Positions 36,084 through 46,005 are shown, counted from the stretch's first letter. The stretch is 64,000 nt of DNA from Pseudomaricurvus hydrocarbonicus (GCF_011602365.1 NZ_JAAONZ010000004.1:248001-312000); one strand, 5' to 3'. Translations and numbers: made by a program. The notes: generated by a model not told the origin, from the letters alone.

Positions 36084-37250
36084 ATGAAAAGTAAAAGCTT
36101 TCACTCTTTCGACCCAACCCGTGTGCCCTCGCCATGTTTTGTGGTGGACGAGGTTGCCGTGCGCCACAACCTGGAAATTCTTAACCGGGTGCAGCGTGAA
36201 TCCGGGGCCAAGGTACTGCTGGCTCTGAAGGCTTTTTCCATGTTCAGTCTCGCCCCGACCATTGGCCAGTACCTCAGCGGTACCTGCGCCAGTGGCTTGT
36301 ACGAGGCCAAGCTGGGGCGCGAAGAATTCAAGGGCGAAGTCCATACCTTCAGTGCGGCCTTTACCGAGCAAGACCTGCCAGAGATTCTGCAGCTATCGGA
36401 TCACGTGGTCTTTAACTCCTTCAATCAGTGGCAGCGATTTCAACCATTGGTGAAAGCCGCAAAACGTGAACGCCCGCAACTTGAGTTCGGCCTGCGAGTC
36501 AATCCGCAGCATTCTGAAGGTGCAACCCCAATTTATGACCCCTGTGCACCGGGTTCTCGACTGGGGATTCCAAAATCCGCCTTTGCCGGACAGTCTCTGG
36601 AAGGCATCAGTGGCCTGCATTTCCACACCTTGTGCGAACAGGGCTTTGCCCCGCTGTCACGCACGCTGGATGCGGTAGAAGCTCAGTTTGCCGAGTATTT
36701 TCCTCAGCTCAGATGGATTAACTTTGGCGGTGGCCACCACATTACCGCCCAAGGTTATGACGTCGATCAGCTCATTGCGCGCATCAAGGCTTTTCAGCAA
36801 AAGCATGGATTGCAGGTCTACATCGAGCCCGGGGAAGCCATAGCGATACAAACCGGAGTGCTGGTCAGTGAAGTGCTGGACGTTCTGGACTACGAGCAGT
36901 CGCTGGCGATTTTAGACACGTCGGCCACCTGTCATATGCCAGATACCCTGGAGATGCCGTACCGAGCCGAGATCTTTGACTCAGGCGAGCAAGGCGAGCT
37001 GGCCTACAACTATCGACTCGGTGGTCAGACCTGCCTCGCGGGTGATGTCATGGGGGACTATAGCTTTGCCGCCCCCCTGAAGGTAGGCCAACGATTGATG
37101 TTTGATGATATGTCGCACTACACCATGGTGAAAACCAGTACCTTTAATGGCATCGGGCTGCCCTCCATTGCGCTGTGGAACTCCGAAACGGACGCGCTGA
37201 CGATCGTCAAACAATTTGGCTACGAAGACTTTAAACAGCGTCTTTCTTAG
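36084..37250 (+). CDS. nspC: Carboxynorspermidine/carboxyspermidine decarboxylase
   Basis: A 388-residue PLP-dependent decarboxylase that completes the alternative spermidine/norspermidine route. PLP lysine K49 is in LLALKAFSMF; substrate and PLP residues lie in SRLGIP, GLHFHTLCEQ, NFGGGHHITAQGYD, and IEPGEAIAIQTG. The catalytic Cys/Asp region is TCLAGDVMGDY. The ATG at 36084 is preferred over the TTG at 36063 because homologues begin at the SPCFVVDE strand; the ribosome binding site is weak either way. Third gene after speA and the dehydrogenase. Confidence 0.94.
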   Translation: MKSKSFHSFDPTRVPSPCFVVDEVAVRHNLEILNRVQRESGAKVLLALKAFSMFSLAPTIGQYLSGTCASGLYEAKLGREEFKGEVHTFSAAFTEQDLPEILQLSDHVVFNSFNQWQRFQPLVKAAKRERPQLEFGLRVNPQHSEGATPIYDPCAPGSRLGIPKSAFAGQSLEGISGLHFHTLCEQGFAPLSRTLDAVEAQFAEYFPQLRWINFGGGHHITAQGYDVDQLIARIKAFQQKHGLQVYIEPGEAIAIQTGVLVSEVLDVLDYEQSLAILDTSATCHMPDTLEMPYRAEIFDSGEQGELAYNYRLGGQTCLAGDVMGDYSFAAPLKVGQRLMFDDMSHYTMVKTSTFNGIGLPSIALWNSETDALTIVKQFGYEDFKQRLS

Positions 37251-37287
37251 TCCGGGCTGCCAGCCTTTACGGCTGCAGCGACAAGGG

Positions 37288-37731
37288 TCATGATTCCCTG
37301 CAGGGCCAGGTTAACACCCCCTGCAGGTTTCCTCCCTCACCACCAAAACCGCTAAAATAACTAAATTCGCCCTGCGCCATGATGTTGAGGTACACCCAGC
37401 CAGGGGCTGACGCTTTCAGTTTTGAGGCGTCCACACTGATGGCATCACTGGAAGAGACCTCATGCAAAAGGTCATCGAGTTGATTGACCATGCCAGGAGT
37501 CAGCTCCTGGGACCTGCTGGCGATCTCATTCAATCTGGGGACGAGGGACAATTCCGACTGATCCAACGGCGGATCGTTGGATATGGGCACAAAAAAACCT
37601 TCCTCCCGACGTGTTGAATTTAAGGGATTGCTAGGATTGTCCACTCCGACCCGATTCCAGTAAAACACCCCGCTGTCGCCACACAAGACGATCCCGGCCT
37701 GTTCCAATGACAGTAAACACACTTCTTTCAC
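37288..37731 (-). CDS. Hypothetical protein, possibly DUF6210
   Basis: A 147-residue cytosolic protein beginning with GTG, preceded by a G-rich ribosome binding site. The start IVLCGDSGVFYWNRVGVDNPSNP, then GFFVPISND, resembles the DUF6210 pattern (SGVxYxNQxG, then EGxxVPL), and the C-terminal WVYLNIMAQGEFSYFSGFGGEGGNLQGVLTW fits. The assignment is tentative. No functional clue; it converges with nspC. Confidence 0.6.
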   Translation of the reverse strand: MKEVCLLSLEQAGIVLCGDSGVFYWNRVGVDNPSNPLNSTRREEGFFVPISNDPPLDQSELSLVPRLNEIASRSQELTPGMVNQLDDLLHEVSSSDAISVDASKLKASAPGWVYLNIMAQGEFSYFSGFGGEGGNLQGVLTWPCRES

Positions 37732-37846
37732 AGTTGCCCCCCAACGTCTGCAGCAATACCAGTTTTAAAACTGGACATAGTCTTCACTGAACCATCACCG
37801 GTCCTCAGGTATACAGCGCAAGCGCTGCACGGGTAGAACCCGGCCC

Positions 37847-38788
37847 TCATCGAGGCTTCGACATAATCGCGTCATAGACCCCGCTGTTTTTGATATTTTC
37901 CAGACCCAGATCCAGCATTGCCGCGTATTTTTCCGATTCGGGGTGCTCTCGGGAAAAGGCTACGTAAATCTCACTGACATGATTTTGAGCACCGCGCCTT
38001 AAGACATTTTCTGGCAAGCCCAGCTCTTCCATCGTGTGCGTGGCCACCCGATCGAATAAAACCGCCATGTCCACCCGCCCGGCCAAAAGCATACGGATGA
38101 TCTGCTTTTGCCTGGCCACGCGATACTCCCTGAAGCGGGTATGCTGAGCCTCATAGGTATCCCCGTATTCGTAGCCGAGAATTAACGCGACTCGCTCACC
38201 ATCGGGGATCTCTTTGGCAGACGCATAGTTTTTGGGGGGAATGTCGCTACTGGTGGAATCGCCGGGTGTTAACGCTTGCTCAGTAGTTGAGTCTATGAAT
38301 TCCTGCTCGGGAGACCTGTCAACAAGAGATGTGGCATTGGAGTAGTAAAAGGACGCAGAAGCTCGCAAGATCGGTGTTTTACCAAAGATAAAACGCTGCT
38401 GAGTACTGGCCTGACGCGTGACGTTATAACCGGCCGCAATAACACCGGCCTCCGTCTCTCGTAACACCCGGGCGTAAGGCATAACCATCAGCTTGATTGG
38501 CTGACCCACACTGGCAAAAGCAGCTTTGACAATGTCGGTGCTAATGCCCTGCCCTTGCTCATCGGCAAACGGTGGCCAGCTGTCTTCGACACCAATCACG
38601 ATCGGTACCGGCAGCCCCCCTTTTTCCTGGCTTTCTGTCGTAGCCCCATGCGCAGCTCTCGCACTCAAGGACTGCGTTTCAGCCCGTACAGAAAGCCAGG
38701 AGGCGGCCCACACCGCAAGCAACGCGATTAAAAAAACATAAATGCCAGAGCGCCAGGAGGTTAACTGATTAATCCGCAGTCTGCTCAA
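37847..38788 (-). CDS. Periplasmic amino-acid-type solute-binding protein
   Basis: A 313-residue exported protein with a long signal or anchor (residues 15-35, GIYVFLIALLAVWAASWLSV). The family 3 solute-binding fold is recognisable from VIGVEDSWPPFADEQGQGISTDIVKAAF and, near the end, VDMAVLFDRVATHTM and IYVAFSREHPESEKYA. No ABC permease or ATPase is adjacent; such orphan proteins often act as sensors or are not transport-linked. It starts 3 bp after the patatin gene, so the two are one unit. Confidence 0.83.
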   Translation of the reverse strand: MSRLRINQLTSWRSGIYVFLIALLAVWAASWLSVRAETQSLSARAAHGATTESQEKGGLPVPIVIGVEDSWPPFADEQGQGISTDIVKAAFASVGQPIKLMVMPYARVLRETEAGVIAAGYNVTRQASTQQRFIFGKTPILRASASFYYSNATSLVDRSPEQEFIDSTTEQALTPGDSTSSDIPPKNYASAKEIPDGERVALILGYEYGDTYEAQHTRFREYRVARQKQIIRMLLAGRVDMAVLFDRVATHTMEELGLPENVLRRGAQNHVSEIYVAFSREHPESEKYAAMLDLGLENIKNSGVYDAIMSKPR

Positions 38789-38791
38789 AAA

Positions 38792-39931
38792 CTAAACCTC
38801 AAAAAATGCCTGGATATTGTCTTTCTCCCACATAGCATCCTGATAACCCAGCTCCATCAGCTCGTCAAGGTAGGGTTTCTCAAACAACAGATAACTGGTG
38901 GTTGCTGCCCCGCCCCCTTTATTGGTGGCTCCGGCAGACCTGAGGAACATTCTAACACTCCTTGGCATATGGCGAATTTTTCGCCCCGCCAATTTGTCCA
39001 AGGCCTTACTCGGAGAGATGACAATGGTATCCACTGGGCGCAACTGCGTTTTTTGCTCCTCCATCACCTCATCAGGAATGAGTTTGAGCAGTGCATTAAC
39101 CCGCTCAAGGTGTTCCAGATCCCCCTCCAGGCCGTCAATGAAAGCGCTGTTAAAGAGCTGACCAAAGACTTGTGCGATTGACGGTGAGTGCTTTGTTCGG
39201 GGCACTTGCTTGGTACGGCTTAAAGGGTCGCGATTGTTGGAGACACCGATGACAAAAATTCGATCCGCTCCCATGTGCAATGCCGGGCTGATCGGGGCAA
39301 CCTGACGCAAGGCCCCATCCCCAAAGTAATCCAGACCTAATTTCACCGCCGGAAAAATTCCTGGAATGGCGGCAGATGCCATCAAGTGATCCAGTGTTAA
39401 CTTGGCAGGCTCACCGGTTCTGCGGTACCGCCGCCAACCTTCCACCGTTTTGTCCCCCTGAAAAAAGCTGACCGATTCGCCGGTGGAATAATTCATGGCG
39501 GTCGTGCACACGGCCTTTAGGTCACCTCGCTGCAAGCCCACATCCAGCTGATCAAAATCGATATAATCCTTAAGGAAAGCTCTCAGGGGTTCATTGTCGA
39601 GCAACGCCAGTGATCTTTTTTTGCTCATTCCCTCATTAAAAAGGGACATGAATAAACGCCCACCGCCACACATTAAATCGCGCCAGGAAGTTTTAAAGAC
39701 TTTATCGGTACTGAGATTGGTCCAGATCTTATTTAGATCATCAACCGCTTCATAGAAGTGCCCCGTGTGTGAGGCAAGCGCCAATGCATTAATAGCACCG
39801 GCAGAAGTCCCGCAGATAATAGGAAAGGGATTGCGGGTTGTTGAAGGCAACAAATCATTAATTGCTGATAAGACTCCCACTTGATAGGCCGCACGAGCGC
39901 CGCCACCCGATAAAATCAGGGCATTTGTCAA
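38792..39931 (-). CDS. Patatin-like phospholipase
   Basis: A 379-residue patatin-fold serine lipase. The oxyanion loop GGGARAAYQVG is at residues 9-19, the nucleophile S43 in GTSAGA, and the catalytic D205 in DGA (YFGDGALRQ). No signal peptide or autotransporter domain, so it is probably cytosolic or membrane-associated. It could release fatty acids from phospholipids or storage lipids. Its neighbours are a solute-binding protein 3 bp downstream and a FixJ-type regulator 109 bp upstream. Confidence 0.92.
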   Translation of the reverse strand: MTNALILSGGGARAAYQVGVLSAINDLLPSTTRNPFPIICGTSAGAINALALASHTGHFYEAVDDLNKIWTNLSTDKVFKTSWRDLMCGGGRLFMSLFNEGMSKKRSLALLDNEPLRAFLKDYIDFDQLDVGLQRGDLKAVCTTAMNYSTGESVSFFQGDKTVEGWRRYRRTGEPAKLTLDHLMASAAIPGIFPAVKLGLDYFGDGALRQVAPISPALHMGADRIFVIGVSNNRDPLSRTKQVPRTKHSPSIAQVFGQLFNSAFIDGLEGDLEHLERVNALLKLIPDEVMEEQKTQLRPVDTIVISPSKALDKLAGRKIRHMPRSVRMFLRSAGATNKGGGAATTSYLLFEKPYLDELMELGYQDAMWEKDNIQAFFEV

Positions 39932-40040
39932 CTTCTGTAACTCCTGTCTGGTCCGTTTAGTCCGTTCATTCTGCAGAGTGCAGGGAAAGTTAAACGCTTG
40001 GTTTAACTACAAGCGCGGAAAGGAAAGCATCCCAAATGCT

Positions 40041-40652
40041 TTATAGCTCGTGTTTAATCAGCGACACCTTGTCCATAAACTCGGCCAGTCTTTTAACCTG
40101 CATTTTGGACATCACCCGACTGCGGTGTATTTCGACCGTTTTAATGCTGATCCCCAACTGTTCAGCAATTTCCCGGTTTGCCAAGCCGTTCATCACCAAC
40201 TTGGCCACGTCCAGCTCCCTGCGACTGAGCTCAGACCAGCACGCCAGCACTTCGGCTTTACGCTGTTGCTGCTCAAACTGTTCCGCGGTACTCGACAGTG
40301 TGTCCTCAATCAAAGACAGCATGGCAGTGTCTTCAAAGGGCTTTTCGATAAAATCCACCGCATCGTTTTTCATTGCCTGTACTGCGACGGGCACGTCTCC
40401 ATGTCCGGTAATAATGATCACAGGAATGACCTCTCCACGGCGAATAAGCTCCTGCTGCAAAGCCAGCCCACTCATCCCGGACATGCGCACATCCAGTAAC
40501 AGGCAGCCAGGCTCCTGACGGTAGGTAAACAAAAAATCTTCGGCACTTTCGAAGGCTTTCACCTGGTAACCGGCCCCCTCCAACAACCAGGCCAGTGAGT
40601 CACGAAAGTCCTGATTATCATCAACAATAAATACGGTTTGCTGTATCGTCAC
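40041..40652 (-). CDS. FixJ-family response regulator
   Basis: A 203-residue response regulator. Receiver domain with DD (11-12), phosphoacceptor D54 (LLLDVRMSGM) and the late Lys in IEKPF (about 104). The C-terminal LuxR-type helix-turn-helix is LSRRELDVAKLVMNGLANREIAEQLGISIKTVEIHRSRVMSKM. Transcribed downstream of the PAS histidine kinase, 241 bp apart, and most likely its partner. Confidence 0.94.
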   Translation of the reverse strand: MTIQQTVFIVDDNQDFRDSLAWLLEGAGYQVKAFESAEDFLFTYRQEPGCLLLDVRMSGMSGLALQQELIRRGEVIPVIIITGHGDVPVAVQAMKNDAVDFIEKPFEDTAMLSLIEDTLSSTAEQFEQQQRKAEVLACWSELSRRELDVAKLVMNGLANREIAEQLGISIKTVEIHRSRVMSKMQVKRLAEFMDKVSLIKHEL

Positions 40653-40893
40653 AAAATATCCTTAAGTGCCATAAATTGGCATTGTAGAAGCTCTCTGTGT
40701 ATCCAGTACAGCGTGAAAGCGGTCTCAACATTAACTTAACTGTTGGCTCAAAATTGTAGGCTATCTTCGCAAAACGCCCTTGTGCTGCCCTGTTCGCAAG
40801 CGTCATTATGCTGCTTTCTGGCAGTCGTTCTTATGCCTCTCACTCAACAACCTGACACGTCGAGCTCAACAATCCACTGCCATCTACCCGCGT

Positions 40894-42411
40894 TCAACAT
40901 CCTGCCCGGGGTAACTTCACCGTAAATGAAGTGGCCGGCGGGTGATCCATATCGACCACTATTTGACCACCATGCGCCTCAACAATGGATCTTGAGATGG
41001 ATAACCCCATGCCCAACCCATGGCTTTTTAGGGTAACGTACGGTTCAAATAGCGTCTCTCGCAGGCTTTCATCAATACCACCGGCAAAATCCTGCAGGGT
41101 CATCAGTATATCCTTATCGTCAATGGTGATGCCGATCAAGACGATCCGGTCGTCGCAATTGGACTCCTGATACGCGTCCATACTATTGCGTATCAAATTA
41201 AACAGTACCTGCTGAATTTGAATCCGGTCACCGATCACATTGGCCGCAGTTTCTGGCAAATTATATTCTAAAGTAACCCGGTTACTCCAAAGATCGTGGC
41301 CTAATAGTTGCTGAACTTCCTGTATTACTTGCTGCAGGCTAAATTCGCTGCGCTGATAAGGTGTTTTTTTCACAAAACTGCGCAACCGCTTGACGATATC
41401 CGCAGCCAACTGTGTCTGCCGAACAATTATATCAAACACCTTATGCAGGTGTTCTTCTGATAAACGCTGCCCATCATCCAGCATCCTGACCGCCCCCCGA
41501 GCGTAATTCAGGGTAGTGGCCAGAGGCTGGTTAATTTCGTGAGCCAGTCCCGTTGCCATCTCCCCCAATGTCGTCAACCGGGAAGCGTGAATCAAATCCG
41601 ATTGCTGGTCACGCACTCGCCGCTCAATCATCTTTTGCTCAGTACTGTCGCGAATAATCAGCGAGTAATAATTACCCTTTTTACCCAATTCCGCTTTCGA
41701 ATAGGCCAACACCTCTTCTAACAGCAGATAACGATCTCGAGCCTGCGGGGCACGCACCCGCAGAGCCCCGTTCCAGCTGCCATCAATATCCGCCTGGGAA
41801 AAAGCGGACTCCACCACTTCAGCGTAGTTCTCTGCTCCCAACAGATCCTTGAGATAAGGCCGCTCATCCATCCCCGCCACATACAGCACATCACGGGTTG
41901 CCTGGTTCATATAATTGACACGATGCTGACGATCACAGAATAAAATCATGGCGAACGACGCTTCGACCACCGAAGCGAGCAATCGGGTAGATTCTTCGGC
42001 GTTCACCTGAGCTGAAATATTTCGGGTAATGGCGATAATTTCGATCAGTTGACCCTCATCATCGCGGACAGAACTGTGGGTAGACTCCATCCACGAATAA
42101 CTGCCGTCTTTATTGCAGCTACGATAGCGGAAAGTCCGTGCCCCATGATGGTAAATGGCCGGAATCAATTTGTTTTTCATCGCCTCTGCATCATCGGGGT
42201 GAAACAGCTCATACGCAGGGCGCCCCAATAATTCCTCAGCGGTATACCCTGACATGCGCTCCAGGGCCGGATTTAAGGAGGTATAAGCCCAATCCCCCGG
42301 CCGGTGAGTTGAAATAATATCCCCGGAACGCTCGACCAAAAAACGATAGCGGGCATCTGAAGAAGAGCCGCCCATGGTAATTAAAGAGTCTGTTCGGGAA
42401 GATTTTGTCAT
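40894..42411 (-). CDS. PAS-domain sensor histidine kinase (FixL type)
   Basis: About 505 residues from the ATG at 42411; the frame stays open upstream to 42516 but those residues do not look coding. Two PAS domains: one at about 20-140 (FLVERSGDIISTHRPGDWAYTSLNPALERMSGYT, with PAC-like YSWMESTHSSVRD) and one at about 145-265. The H-box is ATGLAHEINQPLATTLNYARGA, followed by N, D/F and G boxes (FNLIRNSMDAY, DFAGGID, GLGMGLSISRSIVEAHGG). No membrane helix, so a cytosolic sensor. Heme binding as in FixL cannot be confirmed. Partner is the FixJ-like protein. Confidence 0.92.
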   Translation of the reverse strand: MTKSSRTDSLITMGGSSSDARYRFLVERSGDIISTHRPGDWAYTSLNPALERMSGYTAEELLGRPAYELFHPDDAEAMKNKLIPAIYHHGARTFRYRSCNKDGSYSWMESTHSSVRDDEGQLIEIIAITRNISAQVNAEESTRLLASVVEASFAMILFCDRQHRVNYMNQATRDVLYVAGMDERPYLKDLLGAENYAEVVESAFSQADIDGSWNGALRVRAPQARDRYLLLEEVLAYSKAELGKKGNYYSLIIRDSTEQKMIERRVRDQQSDLIHASRLTTLGEMATGLAHEINQPLATTLNYARGAVRMLDDGQRLSEEHLHKVFDIIVRQTQLAADIVKRLRSFVKKTPYQRSEFSLQQVIQEVQQLLGHDLWSNRVTLEYNLPETAANVIGDRIQIQQVLFNLIRNSMDAYQESNCDDRIVLIGITIDDKDILMTLQDFAGGIDESLRETLFEPYVTLKSHGLGMGLSISRSIVEAHGGQIVVDMDHPPATSFTVKLPRAGC

Positions 42412-42792
42412 TGAACCGGTCTTTTGTGAGAAAAGCCCCAATTTACTTGCCTGCAGGGAGACATGCAATGTCCAAGGGGCTGTCTTCGAGGGCGTCGGCC
42501 TGACACGGCAGACCAAAGAGCCCAGGCCGTCACGTCCAGCGGTGTAGTTATGCTGAGCTTGTCGTCATGGTCGACTTATGAGTTATGCGGGGAAAGCCCT
42601 GACAAAACGCCGTCGCGATCAAACAGCATTGTACAGTAAGATATGCGGTGTTCGTGGTTTTATAGCCGTAAAGCGGCCATGCGCCGGGCAGCGGCATTGA
42701 TAACGGCGACACGACCGTGCCATCTCGGCACAGCTAAGATGGATGACCTCTCCAGTCCCGCAAAGCCTCCCCGTCCCCCAACACCCATGTTT

Positions 42793-43680
42793 TTAAAGAT
42801 TGAGATCCAGGAGTAATGACCGCATCCAGATATTAGCCTTGTCCTGATCCGCACTGGTGTGCCAATACAGGTTCCAATCAAGGGCCGGAAGTGAAAAAGG
42901 CAGCTCTAACACTTTCATGTCGTACTTTTGCGCCATGCTCATCGGTATGGTCAGTGCCAGGTTGGTTTTGGCCACGAGCATGGGGGCAACCTGATAGTGC
43001 TGTACCCTCACTTTCACTTTTCGATGACGTCCCAGGCGGTTGAGGGCAACATCGACGTAACTCATCCCCTTGCGACGTGAAGAGACCAGAATATGATCCA
43101 GCTCCAGAAACTCGTCCAGGGTGATTGAATCATTCACGAACGGATGATCTTTACGGACAACGCACGCGTATCGCTGCTTTACCATAGAGGCCGTACAAAT
43201 TTGAGTACCGGAAATCAACGGGACATCCAACGCAAAATCCAGTGAACCGGCCGCCAGCTCACGCTCCACCAGATCGCGAGGAACGTGGTAGCACTCAACA
43301 CTGACATTAGGTGCCAATTCCTGCAAGGTCTCCAGCAGACCCGGCAGAATCATCGCCTCCGCCATGTCGTTCATGCTCAGCCGAAACGCTTTATCAGCCT
43401 GATCCGGCTGGAACACCTCCCCTTCAGTGACACTGGTATTGAGCAACTGCAGCGCCTCCTGAACCCGCCCGACTATATTTTCAGCCATGGGTGTGGGACT
43501 CATGCCTTGTGACGTCCGTACAAACAGAGGGTCGTTCAGAGTATTACGCAGACGTCCTAGAGCATTGCTCACGGCAGGCTGCGTAATGCACAAAACCTCT
43601 GCAGCACGCGTTAAATTCCGCTGTTGATAGATCGCATCGAAGACGATAAATAGATTTAAATCTACCTGACTCAGTCGCAT
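42793..43680 (-). CDS. LysR-family transcriptional regulator
   Basis: A 295-residue LysR regulator (HTH residues about 4-62: RLSQVDLNLFIVFDAIYQQRNLTRAAEVLCITQPAVSNALGRLRNTL) with an effector domain. Similar in style to the LysR at 200-1111, including an SSRRKGMSYVDVALNRLGRHRKV segment. It is divergent from the histidine phosphatase, 242 bp away, and may control the acyl-CoA gene cluster to its right. Confidence 0.93.
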   Translation of the reverse strand: MRLSQVDLNLFIVFDAIYQQRNLTRAAEVLCITQPAVSNALGRLRNTLNDPLFVRTSQGMSPTPMAENIVGRVQEALQLLNTSVTEGEVFQPDQADKAFRLSMNDMAEAMILPGLLETLQELAPNVSVECYHVPRDLVERELAAGSLDFALDVPLISGTQICTASMVKQRYACVVRKDHPFVNDSITLDEFLELDHILVSSRRKGMSYVDVALNRLGRHRKVKVRVQHYQVAPMLVAKTNLALTIPMSMAQKYDMKVLELPFSLPALDWNLYWHTSADQDKANIWMRSLLLDLNL

Positions 43681-43852
43681 AAATCCTCTCTAGGTCTCTG
43701 CCCAATTCTCTGGCAGTTTGTCTTACCAATAGCAGGCAGGCCTGCCTAAAACCGTCAATCCCACCTAAAAACGGTGCTGCGTTCAGCCATGGACCGCTCA
43801 CTAGAGCCATAAGATACATGAATATTACCGAATTCACATAATAAATTTTCAA

Positions 43853-43858
43853 TATAAT
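43853..43858 (+). promoter_or_regulatory. Consensus -10 hexamer before the phosphatase gene
   Basis: An exact TATAAT lies 65 bp before the ATG at 43923 in an AT-rich stretch. No good -35 is seen at 16-18 bases, so an activator (perhaps the divergent LysR) may be needed. Confidence 0.35.
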
Positions 43859-43922
43859 CAGGTGGGGACTAAGCTCTGTTACCAAGTCATTTCCGCAATA
43901 TTGAATAACGGGAGCACAACGG

Positions 43923-44600
43923 ATGGCAGAACTTTACCTTGTCAGGCACGGACAGGCGTCCTTCAGGTCTGACAACTATGACAAACTGTCTCCACTTGGT
44001 CACCAACAGGCACAATGGCTGGGCGAATACTTTCGCCAACGTAACCTTCAGGTAGACAGCATCCTCACCGGCACTCTGGTCCGACATCGTGAAACCGCAG
44101 AGGGCATCGCTCAGGGCTTGCAGTTGTCATCACCGGACTTCAAGGTGTTTGAAGGCCTGAACGAATTTGATTTTCACAGCCTGATCAACGCCTATATCAA
44201 ACAGCACCCTGCTGAAGCCCTCGACAGAAACGCGCCCGCTGCAGACTTCTACAAGCTGTTAAAAAAAGGCATGCAAAAGTGGTCATCCGGTGAACTCAGT
44301 GAAGGCGTAGACGAAACCTGGCAGCACTTCGAAGAACGGGTGCGCAGCGTCATTGAAACCCTGCAAGCCGAATTTCACGGTCAAAAGATCGTCGCTGTCA
44401 GCTCCGGCGGTGCCATTGCCATGGTACTCAGGCAGATTCTGCAGGCTCCCAGCCAAACGGTCATAGAGCTGAATTTACAAATCAAGAACACTGCCATAGC
44501 CCATTGTTACTTTAACCCCAAGGCGTTGCGCATGACCAGTTTCAATCACGTTCCGCATCTGGATACACCGGAGCGCGAACAGCACATTACGTACAGCTGA
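43923..44600 (+). CDS. Histidine phosphatase family protein
   Basis: A 225-residue branch-1 histidine phosphatase. The phosphoacceptor H9 is in LVRHGQASF; the second half has the conserved His/Arg pattern VSSGGAIAMVLRQ. In true phosphoglycerate mutases a second catalytic His is usual at that point; here it is SSGGA, as in some small-molecule phosphatases. First gene of the right-facing catabolic cluster, 97 bp before an acyl-CoA dehydrogenase. It could act on a phosphorylated acyl intermediate; this is speculation. Confidence 0.87.
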   Translation: MAELYLVRHGQASFRSDNYDKLSPLGHQQAQWLGEYFRQRNLQVDSILTGTLVRHRETAEGIAQGLQLSSPDFKVFEGLNEFDFHSLINAYIKQHPAEALDRNAPAADFYKLLKKGMQKWSSGELSEGVDETWQHFEERVRSVIETLQAEFHGQKIVAVSSGGAIAMVLRQILQAPSQTVIELNLQIKNTAIAHCYFNPKALRMTSFNHVPHLDTPEREQHITYS

Positions 44601-44697
44601 GAGTGTCAGCACATAACCTGTAACAAAGCATAACCATTACAATTTACCGTTTTCAATTAACAACAGATAACAAACAGATATTTTGAGGGAGATCATA

Positions 44698-45909
44698 ATG
44701 GATTTCGAATACAGCGATAAAGTGAAAGGCCTGATAGAACAAGTGCGTGCATTTATGGATGAGCATGTCTACCCCAACCAGGATCTCTTCAATGAACAGC
44801 TATCACAAGAACGCTGGTCCACCCCCCCCATTCTGGATGAACTGAAAGCCAAGGCCAAAGTACTGGGCCTGTGGAATTTTTTCTTGCCTCTGTCTTATGG
44901 CGAGTACAGCGGTGGATTGACCAACCTGGAATACGCGCCACTGGCAGAAGAAATGGGTAAAGTGGGTTGGGCGCCGGAAGTTTTTAACTGCGCTGCGCCG
45001 GACACCGGCAACATGGAAGTATTGGCCAAATACGGCAACGAGGAACAGAAAAAACAATGGCTTGAACCGCTGTTGGCTGGAAAAATTCGTTCGGCTTTTG
45101 CCATGACTGAGCCTGAAGTGGCCTCTTCAGACGCCACCAATATCGAAACTCAAATTGTCCGCGATGGCGATGAGTATGTGATCAATGGCCGTAAGTTTTA
45201 CATCAGTGGCGCCTGCCGGAAAACCTGCGAAATCATGATCGTAATGGGCAAGTCGGACCCTGAAAACCCCAACCGCCATATGCAGCAATCTCAAGTGTTG
45301 GTCCCCATGAATACCCCGGGGGTAACCATCGTTCGCCCGATGCAAGTGTTCGGATACGATGACGCACCGGAAGGTCACGCGGAAGTCATTTTTGAGAATG
45401 TCCGAGTACCGGTGAGCAACATCATTCTCGGTGAAGGCCGCGGTTTTGAAGTGGCTCAGGGGCGTTTGGGACCGGGTCGTATACACCACTGTATGCGTTC
45501 GGTGGGTGCGGCACAACGGGCACTGGAACTGATGTGCAAACGCGCCAATAGCCGCGTTGTTTTCGGCCAGCCAATGTCCAAGAACCAATCCGTGCGTGAA
45601 GACATTGCCCGTTCAGCCTGTCAAATTGAGCAAGCCAGACTGATGACTCTGAAAGCTGCACAAAAAATGGATACCGCAGGCAACAAAGAGGCCAAAGATC
45701 TAATTGCCATGATAAAAATCGTTGCCCCCAGCATGGCACTGGATGTTATTGATCGCGCGATTCAAATACACGGTGCCGCCGGCGTCAGTCAGGACACCAG
45801 TCTTGCCCATGCCTATGCCGGCCAGCGCACTCTGCGTTTGGCCGATGGCCCCGATCAGGTGCATATGATGCAGTTGGGTCGTAACCTAATGAAACAGTTT
45901 GAAGACTAG
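44698..45909 (+). CDS. Acyl-CoA dehydrogenase, ACAD10/11 (LvaC) type
   Basis: A 403-residue FAD enzyme. The ATG at 44698 follows a GAGGGAG ribosome binding site; an earlier in-frame ATG at 44683 is not needed. ACAD blocks: [18 protein letters not shown] (FAD/substrate), [10 protein letters not shown]-like strand, [20 protein letters not shown] and [13 protein letters not shown]. The C-terminal motif [16 protein letters not shown] is the ACAD10/11 type and lacks the EGT Glu of classical ACADs. Together with the kinase gene downstream it resembles the ACAD11 pair. A strong terminator follows. Confidence 0.93.
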   Translation: MDFEYSDKVKGLIEQVRAFMDEHVYPNQDLFNEQLSQERWSTPPILDELKAKAKVLGLWNFFLPLSYGEYSGGLTNLEYAPLAEEMGKVGWAPEVFNCAAPDTGNMEVLAKYGNEEQKKQWLEPLLAGKIRSAFAMTEPEVASSDATNIETQIVRDGDEYVINGRKFYISGACRKTCEIMIVMGKSDPENPNRHMQQSQVLVPMNTPGVTIVRPMQVFGYDDAPEGHAEVIFENVRVPVSNIILGEGRGFEVAQGRLGPGRIHHCMRSVGAAQRALELMCKRANSRVVFGQPMSKNQSVREDIARSACQIEQARLMTLKAAQKMDTAGNKEAKDLIAMIKIVAPSMALDVIDRAIQIHGAAGVSQDTSLAHAYAGQRTLRLADGPDQVHMMQLGRNLMKQFED

Positions 45910-45974
45910 TACTGTGAAGGCTATTTCTTGAACACACGTTTTTTAAAGTCAGCGTAGAGCCGACCTGACACGGA

Positions 45975-46005
45975 CCCCACTGCCTGCTTCAGGCAGTGGG
46001 GTTTT
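45975..46005 (+). terminator. Terminator after the acyl-CoA dehydrogenase
   Basis: A perfect 12-bp stem, CCCCACTGCCTG with CAGGCAGTGGGG and a CTT loop, followed by TTTT, 66 bp after the stop. It splits the phosphatase-dehydrogenase pair from the genes downstream. Confidence 0.9.

Noticed and set aside
42412-42516. Longer histidine-kinase start
   Set aside because: The extra 35 residues have no coding character, and the ATG at 42411 begins just before the first PAS domain.
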